Origin: Anaerobacillus alkalilacustris
GTDB lineage: Bacteria; Bacillota; Bacilli; Bacillales; Anaerobacillaceae
Direction: 5' to 3'
Length of the DNA stretch: 64,000 nt
NCBI RefSeq assembly: GCF_001866005.1
Contig: NZ_MLQR01000031.1
Location: forward strand, 124,001-188,000
Shown here: positions 36,733 through 43,647 of the stretch, piece by piece
Layout: the number at the start of each line of letters is the position of its first letter
Position numbering within the stretch: the first letter of the stretch is position 1
Notes under the pieces: model-generated
Seen by the model: the letters and a program-made list of their open reading frames with translations, nothing else
The model's database searches: none
What the model was told of the DNA's origin: nothing
Position numbers and translations under genes: made by a program

Positions 36733-37752
36733 ATGATTGATTTAAGAAGTGATACAATTACTAAACCCACAAAAGAAATGCGTGAAGCAATGTTTCTAGC
36801 TGAGGTAGGAGATGACGTTTATGGTGAAGATCCAACTATTATTAAGTTAGAAGAAACAGCAGCAAAAATTCTCGGCAAAGAAGCGGCTTTATTTGTCACA
36901 AGTGGAACACAAGGAAATCAAATTGCAGTCCTTACACACTGCAGGCAAGGAGACGAAATTATATTAGACGAAGACTCACACATTGTTTTTTACGAAGGTG
37001 GAGCCATCTCAGCCTTTGCTGGCGTTCAACCGAGAACAATTAAATCGGAAAACGGAATGTTGGATCCAAAAAAATTAGAAGAAGCGATTCGAACGAACGA
37101 CATTCATTTTCCAGACACAACACTAATTTGCCTTGAAAATACTCATAACCGTTCCGGTGGGGCTGTCATCCCACCTAGTCATATGAAAAAACTTTTCGAT
37201 GTTGCAACAGAAAAGAAAATTCCTATTCATTTAGATGGAGCACGACTTTTTAACAGTGCCGTTGCATTAAATCTACCGTTAACTGAATTTACCCAATACA
37301 CGACCACTGTTCAAATATGTTTATCAAAAGGTCTAGGTGCCCCTGTTGGTTCAATCTTAGCTGGACCAAAAGAATTTATAGAAAAAGCAAGAAAATGGAG
37401 AAAACGTTTAGGTGGCGGATTAAGACAAGTAGGTATTCTAGGTGCTGCTGGATTTGTAGCCCTAACAGAAATGGTTGATCGGTTGGCAATTGACCACGAG
37501 AATGCTAAAATACTTGCAGACGGTTTGGACAAACACCCCCTTATTTCTGTCATTAATAAGGTTGAAACAAATATTGTCCTAATTGATATTACAAAAACAG
37601 GAAAGCGATCAGACAAATTTATCGAAGCACTAAAACAAATAGGAATTCTTGCAGTACCTTTTGGACCAAAAACCATTCGATTTACAACTCATTATGATGT
37701 AAGTAAAGAAAATATTAAAGAAACGGTAAATAAAGTTTTGAATTTAAAATAA
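36733..37752 (+). CDS. ltaE: Low-specificity L-threonine aldolase
   Basis: A 339-residue PLP enzyme that splits threonine or allo-threonine to glycine and acetaldehyde. Family features: MIDLRSDTITKPTKEMREAM at the N-terminus, GEDPTIIKLEETAAKILGKE, and LFVTSGTQGNQIA for cofactor stacking. Also present are HLDGARLFNSAVAL (Asp binding the PLP ring nitrogen) and ICLSKGLGAPVGSIL with the Schiff-base Lys (about residue 198). AAGGAGA lies before the ATG. It appears to be a single gene; the following 45-bp element and a gap separate it from ytqA. Confidence 0.93.
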   Translation: MIDLRSDTITKPTKEMREAMFLAEVGDDVYGEDPTIIKLEETAAKILGKEAALFVTSGTQGNQIAVLTHCRQGDEIILDEDSHIVFYEGGAISAFAGVQPRTIKSENGMLDPKKLEEAIRTNDIHFPDTTLICLENTHNRSGGAVIPPSHMKKLFDVATEKKIPIHLDGARLFNSAVALNLPLTEFTQYTTTVQICLSKGLGAPVGSILAGPKEFIEKARKWRKRLGGGLRQVGILGAAGFVALTEMVDRLAIDHENAKILADGLDKHPLISVINKVETNIVLIDITKTGKRSDKFIEALKQIGILAVPFGPKTIRFTTHYDVSKENIKETVNKVLNLK

Positions 37753-37786
37753 TAGAGAGTTTCCTATACAACATAAAGAATTTCAT

Positions 37787-37828
37787 TTATTATTCTCGCC
37801 ACTTAGACACCATCTAGTTACGTTGAAC
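37787..37828 (+). repeat. Conserved 45-bp intergenic element, copy B
   Basis: TTATTATTCTCGCCACTTAG, then ATCTAGTTACGTTGAAC. It is very close to the reverse complement of 61257-61300, and lies 36 bases ahead of ytqA. Confidence 0.7.
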
Positions 37829-37863
37829 AGTCGTAACAAATATGACGAAAGAAAGGAACAACT

Positions 37864-38817
37864 ATGAAATCTATCGATCAACAAGTACCTATTATGTTTG
37901 GAGACAAACGCTACCATTCATGGAACTTCCATCTTCGCCAACAATTTGGCGAAAAAATATTTAAAATACCGTTAGATGCAGGATTTGATTGCCCTAACCG
38001 TGACGGACGTGTCGCTAGTGGTGGTTGTACATTTTGTAGTGAGCGAGGCTCCGGAGATTTTGCTGGTGACCGAAAAGATGATCTCGTTACACAATTCAAT
38101 ACTATTAAAGAAAAAATGCATAAAAAATGGCCAACTGGTAAATACCTTGGGTACTTTCAAGCTTATACAAACACGTACGCGCCAGTGGAAGAACTACGAG
38201 AAATGTTCGAGGTTATTTTACAACAAGATGGAGTTGTAGGACTCTCTATTGCAACAAGACCTGATTGTCTTCCAGACGATGTTGTTGAGTATTTGGGAGA
38301 GTTAAATAAACGAACATACTTATGGGTAGAGTTAGGTTTACAAACCGTTCACCAACGAACAGCAGACTTAATCAACCGGGCCCATGATTATCAAACGTAT
38401 GTTGATGGTGTAGAAAAATTAAGAAAGCACGACATTCGTATTTGTTCCCATATTATTAACGGTCTGCCTCTTGAAGATTATGAGATGATGATGGAAACAG
38501 CTAAAGAAGTAGCAAAACTTGACGTTCAAGGAATTAAAATTCATCTACTTCACCTTTTACGAAAAACTGCGATGGTTAAGCAATACGAAAAAGGATTACT
38601 TGAATTTATGGATTTACCTACGTACATTAACCTTGTATGTGATCAGCTAGAAGTACTCCCACCTGAAATGGTCGTTCACCGGTTGACAGGTGATGGCCCA
38701 AGCGATTTAATGATAGGTCCTATGTGGAGTTTAAACAAGTGGGAAGTACTCAATGCTATTGATGCCGAATTAAAAAAACGCAATAGTTGGCAAGGTAAAT
38801 ATTTTCAAAGGGGTTAA
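37864..38817 (+). CDS. ytqA: Radical SAM protein YtqA (MnmL, tRNA wobble modification)
   Basis: 317 residues. The cluster-binding cysteines are in CPNRDGRVASGGCTFC, the spacing typical of the Elp3/YtqA-like YhcC group. Other features are YFQAYTNTYAPVEELRE, GLSIATRPDCLPDDVVEYL and ELGLQTVHQRTADLINR. From recent literature as I recall it, B. subtilis YtqA (MnmL) acts with YtqB (MnmM) to complete the mnm5s2U34 modification of tRNA wobble uridine where MnmC is absent. It lies six bases ahead of ytqB, so they form an operon. Confidence 0.9.
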   Translation: MKSIDQQVPIMFGDKRYHSWNFHLRQQFGEKIFKIPLDAGFDCPNRDGRVASGGCTFCSERGSGDFAGDRKDDLVTQFNTIKEKMHKKWPTGKYLGYFQAYTNTYAPVEELREMFEVILQQDGVVGLSIATRPDCLPDDVVEYLGELNKRTYLWVELGLQTVHQRTADLINRAHDYQTYVDGVEKLRKHDIRICSHIINGLPLEDYEMMMETAKEVAKLDVQGIKIHLLHLLRKTAMVKQYEKGLLEFMDLPTYINLVCDQLEVLPPEMVVHRLTGDGPSDLMIGPMWSLNKWEVLNAIDAELKKRNSWQGKYFQRG

Positions 38818-38822
38818 GAATA

Positions 38823-39395
38823 ATGAAAGTTCTAGGCGTTCTTCCATTTGCAAGAGAGCTCATTAGCAACGCTGTTCAACAAGGGGATATTGTTATCGAT
38901 GGAACTACTGGTAATGGACACGACACGTTATACTTATCAAACCTTGTTGGTGAGCTAGGTCATGTTTACGGATTTGATATTCAAGAGGCTGCGATAAATA
39001 AAACAAAACAACGATTAACAGAACATAATTGCCTTTCCCGAGTTACGCTTTTTCAGAAAGGCCATGAAATGGTTAAAACAGTTATACCCGAACAACATCA
39101 AGGGGAAATTGCTAGTGCTATTTTTAACCTTGGTTACTTACCTGGTGGGGATAAAGAAATTGTAACAATACCTGAAACTACCATAATGGCTATCAGTGAC
39201 ATATTCTCTATGTTAAAAAAAGAAGGGATTATTGTCCTTGTGGTTTACCATGGACACAAAGAAGGGAAAAAAGAAAAGGATGAACTCCTTCACTTTGTCT
39301 CAAATATGGATCAAGCAAAAGCTCACGTGTTAACTTATCAATTTTTAAATCAAAAAAATGATCCTCCTTTTATTATTGCTATCGAAAAAAGATAA
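38823..39395 (+). CDS. ytqB: SAM-dependent methyltransferase YtqB (MnmM)
   Basis: A 190-residue class I methyltransferase. The SAM loop VIDGTTGNGHDTLYLSNLVG is followed by an acidic YGFDIQEAAI. The family motif NLGYLPGGDK and VVYHGHKEGKKEKDEL are typical of the YtqB/rRNA-methylase group. MnmM methylates nm5s2U34 to mnm5s2U34 in tRNA. AAGGGG precedes the ATG. A strong terminator and then the tandem hairpin array follow. Confidence 0.92.
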   Translation: MKVLGVLPFARELISNAVQQGDIVIDGTTGNGHDTLYLSNLVGELGHVYGFDIQEAAINKTKQRLTEHNCLSRVTLFQKGHEMVKTVIPEQHQGEIASAIFNLGYLPGGDKEIVTIPETTIMAISDIFSMLKKEGIIVLVVYHGHKEGKKEKDELLHFVSNMDQAKAHVLTYQFLNQKNDPPFIIAIEKR

Positions 39396-39418
39396 CAAGA
39401 GCTCATTACAATATCGAA

Positions 39419-39466
39419 TGAAAAGAGCGTCCAAGTGAATAACGGGCTCCGTTTGCTATCGAAAAA
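39419..39466 (+). repeat. Left flanking inverted repeat of the tandem hairpin array
   Basis: AAAAGAGCGTCCAAGTGAAT, then AACGGGCTCCGTTTGCTATCG. It matches the reverse complement of about 40585-40633, except that its CCAAGTGAA segment is itself reversed there (TTCACTTGG). Confidence 0.65.
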
Positions 39467-39498
39467 CCATAAGTGCAGCCAAAAACGTATAACTAATT

Positions 39499-39523
39499 GC
39501 ACCGCATTTGCGGTGCTTTTTTG
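39499..39523 (+). terminator. Terminator after ytqB
   Basis: GCACCGCA-TTT-TGCGGTGC style stem (GCACCGCATTTGCGGTGC) followed by six T residues. Confidence 0.9.
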
Positions 39524-39730
39524 TATCCTAATATAAAAAGATTGAACAACCCAGATTTTTTTGGTTGTTTTCGTATACTTAATTGTAGGTACTTTTCCTC
39601 GTTTTCCCAAAGGAGTCAAGTGCCTTCCGCTCCATTCCACTATAGTCCTGAAAATTCAATCAAACAACCCTTGTGAAAACAGCCTATTTTGAATATCTGA
39701 TTGAAGTATCGCCGCGTTAGTTAGTGCAAT

Positions 39731-40475
39731 CCTTCATCGGCTTTATGAAGGTCACTTAGCATTCATTTCAGCCTAGTTTTGGCCTTCATCGGCTTTATGA
39801 AGGACATCTAGCATGCGTTTCAGCCTAGTTTTGGCCTTCATCGGCTTTATGAAGGACACTTAGCATGCATTTCAGCCTGATTTTTTCCTTCATCAGCTTT
39901 ATGAAGGACACCTAGCATGCGTTTCAGCCTAGTTTTGACCTTCAGCAACATTATGAAGGACACTCGCATGCATTTCAGCCTAGTTTTGGCCTTCAGCAGC
40001 TTTATGAAGGACACTTAGCATGCGTTTCAGCCTAGTTTTGACCTTCATTCAGCAACTTTATGAAGGACACTTAGCATGCGTTTCAGCCTGATTTTGTCCT
40101 TCATCAGCTTTATGAAGGACACCTAGCATGCGTTTCAGCCTAGTTTTGGCCTTCAGCAGCTTTATGAAGGACACTTAGCATGCATTTCAGCCTGATTTTG
40201 TCCTTCATCAGCTTTATGAAGGACACCTAGCATGCGTTTCAGCCTAGTTTTGGCCTTCATCGGCTTTATGAAGGACACTTAGCATGCATTTCAGCCTGAT
40301 TTTTTCCTTCATCAGCTTTATGAAGGACACCTAGCATGCGTTTCAGCCTAGTTTTGACCTTCAGCAACATTATGAAGGACACTCGCATGCATTTCAGCCT
40401 AGTTTTGGCCTTCAGCAACATTATGAAGGACACTCGCATGCATTTCAGCCTAGTTTTGGCCTTCAGCAGCTCTGG
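39731..40475. repeat. Tandem array of about 14 copies of a 52-bp hairpin unit
   Basis: Units begin CCTTCATC at 39731, 39783, 39835, 39887, 39939, 39990, 40042, 40098, 40150, 40202, 40254, 40306, 40358 and 40409. A partial unit begins at 40460. The period is 52 bases, with three 51-base units and one of 56. Each unit holds an inverted repeat CCTTCAT-(7-9)-ATGAAGG, extended to GTCCTTCAT...ATGAAGGAC in some, then a palindromic GCATGC and TTTCAGCCTAGTTTT. The period is not a multiple of three and every frame is interrupted, so it is non-coding. There are no unique spacers, so it is not CRISPR. Confidence 0.95.
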
Positions 40476-40534
40476 CTAGTGTCTAGGGACAATTTTTGTA
40501 TAAAATTATTAGTAAATCCTTTTATATCAACAAA

Positions 40535-40574
40535 AATTGACCGTCAAATTAACATGAAATTTGACGGTCAATTA
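40535..40574 (-). terminator. Terminator after speD
   Basis: AATTGACCGTCAAATT and AATTTGACGGTCAATT form a 16-bp stem, followed on the minus strand by TTTTTG. Confidence 0.85.
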
Positions 40575-40584
40575 ATAATACGTT

Positions 40585-40633
40585 TTTAATGTTTGCGATA
40601 GGTAACGGAACCCGTTACCAAGTGAACGCTCTT
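40585..40633 (-). repeat. Right flanking inverted repeat of the tandem hairpin array
   Basis: On the minus strand it reads AAAAGAGCGTTCACTTGG, TAACGGGTTCCGTTACC, TATCG, pairing with the left copy at 39419. It contains its own hairpin GGTAACGG-AAC-CCGTTACC (40602-40620). Confidence 0.65.
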
Positions 40634-40653
40634 TTTTCCTTATTTATCTGAGT

Positions 40654-41460
40654 TTAAACCATATTCTTCCCATAAAATATTTCATCCATTTCAGCTTTCA
40701 GCCGTTCTTCAATTTCCCTTACTTCTTTTGGCTCTAGTTTCTCTTTTTTATACCCGAATAAGTAATTATTTAAGTCAAATTTTTTTAACTTACACTTTGT
40801 ATGGAAAATATTTTCTGGATAAACGTTAACATCAATCATATCATATAGCTTTTTAATTTCATCTGGTATGTAATTTTGGATTGAATTAATCTCATGATCA
40901 ATAAACAATTTCTCACCACTAATATCTCTTGTAAAACCACGAACGCGGTAATCCATTGTCATAACATCCGTTTCAAAAGAATGAATTAAATAATTTAAAG
41001 CTTTTAACGGAGAGATTTCTCCACATGTAGCAACGTCGATATCTGCTCTAAATGTACTTATTCCTTCACTTGGATGGTATTCAGGATATGTATGAACAGT
41101 GATATGACTTTTATCTAACTGCATCGTAACGGCAGTAGGTAAAGGCCCTGGGGATTCTTCATAGGATTCCGTAGGCACTTCTACAACAGGCCCCTCAGAC
41201 ACAAGCATCGTAACACTAGCCCCTTGTGGAACGTAGTCTTGTTTAGCAATATTTAATACATGGGCTCCAATGATTTCTGAAACATGACTAAGAGTTTTAG
41301 TTAAACTATCTGCACTATATTGTTCATCTATGTACGCGATATAAGCTTCCCGATCTTCCTTTGTCTTTGTAAAACAAATGTCATACATATTAAAACTTAG
41401 AGACTTTGTTAAATTATTAAATCCGTGTAAAGTTATTCGCTGTTCTGGAGTAAGTTTCAT
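40654..41460 (-). CDS. speD: S-adenosylmethionine decarboxylase proenzyme, E. coli type (class 1A)
   Basis: 268 residues from ATG 41460, with AAGGGGAAATT upstream; the frame opens 13 codons earlier without a ribosome site. The enzyme decarboxylates SAM to give the aminopropyl donor for spermidine. The proenzyme self-cleaves before the Ser in [13 protein letters not shown] (about residue 115) to form its pyruvoyl cofactor, and [10 protein letters not shown] carries the catalytic Cys. The size and [17 protein letters not shown] start match the E. coli-type enzyme, not the roughly 126-residue SpeD of B. subtilis. No speE lies nearby. Confidence 0.93.
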   Translation of the reverse strand: MKLTPEQRITLHGFNNLTKSLSFNMYDICFTKTKEDREAYIAYIDEQYSADSLTKTLSHVSEIIGAHVLNIAKQDYVPQGASVTMLVSEGPVVEVPTESYEESPGPLPTAVTMQLDKSHITVHTYPEYHPSEGISTFRADIDVATCGEISPLKALNYLIHSFETDVMTMDYRVRGFTRDISGEKLFIDHEINSIQNYIPDEIKKLYDMIDVNVYPENIFHTKCKLKKFDLNNYLFGYKKEKLEPKEVREIEERLKAEMDEIFYGKNMV

Positions 41461-41620
41461 CAGTAAATTTCCCCTTATCAGTAATATTGATATTCTCAAA
41501 TCCCCAGTTAGGAATCATGTCATCTTTTTTATTATCTTACCCATTCTTTTAAATAAAAAAACGGGTCAATTCATAATGAACATAGAATATCTTTATTTCC
41601 TAACTGAAGAGGGAAATTTA

Positions 41621-42679
41621 CTATTTTTTTAATCTTCGGTAAATCCATCCATTAACAAAGAAGAACAATGTAGAGCCACCACCAATACGAATTAACCGTT
41701 TCGATATTTCCTTCACCTGCTTTTGACTTCTTACCTTTTCATCGGCTAAATATATAGCCATCAAACCTTTATTGATGAAGTAATGAAATTGTTGATGTGG
41801 TAAATTATTAATACTTTTGTCTGCCTCAACTGCAAAATGTTCAAGACGATTTAGTAATTCTTTCTCATCCTCATAGTAAAAACAAAAGTTTAAATCGCCA
41901 CCTATCCGATCTTCTTCCTGATCGATAAAATAATCTAACATAATATGCAATCCTTGCACCCAAGGAAAATAACTTTCTTTAACAGAAATTGCATCTTTTT
42001 TTGAGAAATTAGGGTTTGTTGCATAAGAAGTTAGACAAAAAATTCCTAACGTCGAGCCTGCACATGCGGAAAATTCATACCAAGTCATACCGGGTAATTT
42101 ATCTTTGTGACTATGAAACCATTTTTCTAACCGTGGAACTCTATCTTCTTTTTTCACATGCTTATGGATTTGTAAATCACAATAATATTTAGCGAGTTCT
42201 ATATTACATGGATAAATATTCTCATAAGCCGGTAACGTAGAAATAACATCTTGACAGGCCATAACTAATTCGTGTAAATAGCCACCATCATCTTTTTCTG
42301 CTCGATGACGATAATAATCCTCTAAAACAGCTCCTGGCGTTAATGCATGAAGCATTGAATTATGCAATGCTTCAAAATCATTTGGATCTAATGAGGTACT
42401 ACGATCACATAGATTATCTAAATAATCACTTATAGTTTGATAGGCTACGATAAAACGAATGACTTTATCTATTTCTTCCTCTGCTAAAAGACCGTAAATA
42501 CTTCCACCCTCACAATGAAATGTCTTAGTCTCAATACTTGCTAATGCTTGCTTGCGAAGTTCAGGATTAGGAATGTTGTTTGCTTTTTCTTTCCACTCAT
42601 TTAAATAATAATGAACTCTTGGTAATACTTCTTTATAAATTTTTATCATCATGAATAATGGTTTTTTCGGGATACTCAT
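41621..42679 (-). CDS. ytpB: Tetraprenyl-beta-curcumene synthase YtpB
   Basis: A 352-residue all-helical terpene synthase of the YtpB/DUF2600 family. It cyclises tetraprenyl diphosphate to tetraprenyl-beta-curcumene, the precursor of C35 sesquarterpenes (sporulenes) in bacilli. Features: aspartate-rich SDYLDNLCDRST (about 85-95), MLHALTPG, and a second acidic stretch DYFIDQEEDRIGGDLN. It is an unusual class I-like synthase with no canonical NSE motif, as known for the family. AAGGAGG precedes the start. Downstream of ytpA by 35 bases, as in B. subtilis. Likely soluble or membrane-peripheral. Confidence 0.92.
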   Translation of the reverse strand: MSIPKKPLFMMIKIYKEVLPRVHYYLNEWKEKANNIPNPELRKQALASIETKTFHCEGGSIYGLLAEEEIDKVIRFIVAYQTISDYLDNLCDRSTSLDPNDFEALHNSMLHALTPGAVLEDYYRHRAEKDDGGYLHELVMACQDVISTLPAYENIYPCNIELAKYYCDLQIHKHVKKEDRVPRLEKWFHSHKDKLPGMTWYEFSACAGSTLGIFCLTSYATNPNFSKKDAISVKESYFPWVQGLHIMLDYFIDQEEDRIGGDLNFCFYYEDEKELLNRLEHFAVEADKSINNLPHQQFHYFINKGLMAIYLADEKVRSQKQVKEISKRLIRIGGGSTLFFFVNGWIYRRLKK

Positions 42680-42714
42680 TTTACTTTGATTTCCTCCTTA
42701 AAAAGCAACCGAAT

Positions 42715-43488
42715 TTATTTCAAATGCATCTCAGTAAATGCCTTTGTTACACGAAATACTTTTTCCTTTTCTGGTTCATTAAACACTTCGTGGTAAAGTC
42801 CTGGCCATTCTTTATAATATTTTTCTGTATTTTTTAGTTGATTGAACCACTGAATTACTGCACTTTTATCTACGATCAAATCATTACCTCCTTGTAGGAC
42901 AAGTACGGGGACATTAGGAAAATTACTAACTTCATGATGACTACTTTCCATTGCATTTGTTAATTCGAAATACCAACGAACAGATACCTTTTTTACAAGA
43001 TGAGGATCATTATCATCTCGTTGTATCATTTCTTTACACCGAGTACCTTCTGCTAAATTTGTTGGAAGTCGAAATTTCGGGTGAATTTTATGTATGAGAT
43101 AAGCACTACAATGTTTTAGTCTTGAAGGTGGATTAGTCAGACCTAAGCATGGTGAGGATAAAATAACCGCACAAACATTAAATTTCTTTTTTAGCATCGT
43201 TTGTATTACCACTAACCCTCCCATACTATGTCCAAGTATGAAAATGGGTAGATGAAATTGCACAGAACGCTCATACCATTTTTCAACGGTATTAACATAC
43301 TCAGAAAATGAATGAATATGGCCTTGACTTATGGGATTTACTCCGTGTCCTGGTAAATCTCCCATAACTACGTGAAATCCACTATTATTCAGCTTTTCAA
43401 TTAACCATTTATAGCGTACATGATATTCATTAGCACCATGGACAATAACAAATACTCCCTTTGCTTCTTTTGCCTCCCACTCCCACAT
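42715..43488 (-). CDS. ytpA: Alpha/beta-hydrolase, lysophospholipase/monoacylglycerol lipase type (YtpA)
   Basis: A 257-residue alpha/beta-hydrolase of the Hydrolase_4 family. The nucleophile elbow is ILGHSMGGLV (Ser about 91), the acid is in LVLQGGNDLIVD, and the catalytic His is in GLYHEVFNEPE. The N-terminal GVFVIVHGANEYHVRY contains the oxyanion HG motif. In B. subtilis YtpA is linked to synthesis of the lysophospholipid antibiotic bacilysocin. AGGGG precedes the ATG. It probably forms an operon with ytpB. Confidence 0.9.
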   Translation of the reverse strand: MWEWEAKEAKGVFVIVHGANEYHVRYKWLIEKLNNSGFHVVMGDLPGHGVNPISQGHIHSFSEYVNTVEKWYERSVQFHLPIFILGHSMGGLVVIQTMLKKKFNVCAVILSSPCLGLTNPPSRLKHCSAYLIHKIHPKFRLPTNLAEGTRCKEMIQRDDNDPHLVKKVSVRWYFELTNAMESSHHEVSNFPNVPVLVLQGGNDLIVDKSAVIQWFNQLKNTEKYYKEWPGLYHEVFNEPEKEKVFRVTKAFTEMHLK

Positions 43489-43606
43489 GTAATCCCCTCC
43501 AATAGGTTTAGAACCTATTTATTAATATAATACTAACTAAAAAATAACATAAACGAAAGAGAAAACTAAGTAAAAATACAGTAAAAGAAATGACGATTTC
43601 AAGAAT

Positions 43607-43644
43607 AAAAATAGCTTAGGGAATAAAACCCTAAGCTATTTTTA
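43607..43644 (-). terminator. Terminator after the glg operon
   Basis: AAATAGCTTAGGG and CCCTAAGCTATTT form a stem with a T run on the minus strand, directly past the glgP stop. Confidence 0.9.
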
Positions 43645-43647
43645 TTC

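Noticed and set aside
39350-39640. Minus-strand open frame of 96 codons after ytqB
   Set aside because: It overlaps the ytqB 3' end and its strong terminator, and has no ribosome site.
39731-40475. CRISPR array
   Set aside because: The whole 52-bp unit repeats with no variable spacers, and no cas genes are nearby.
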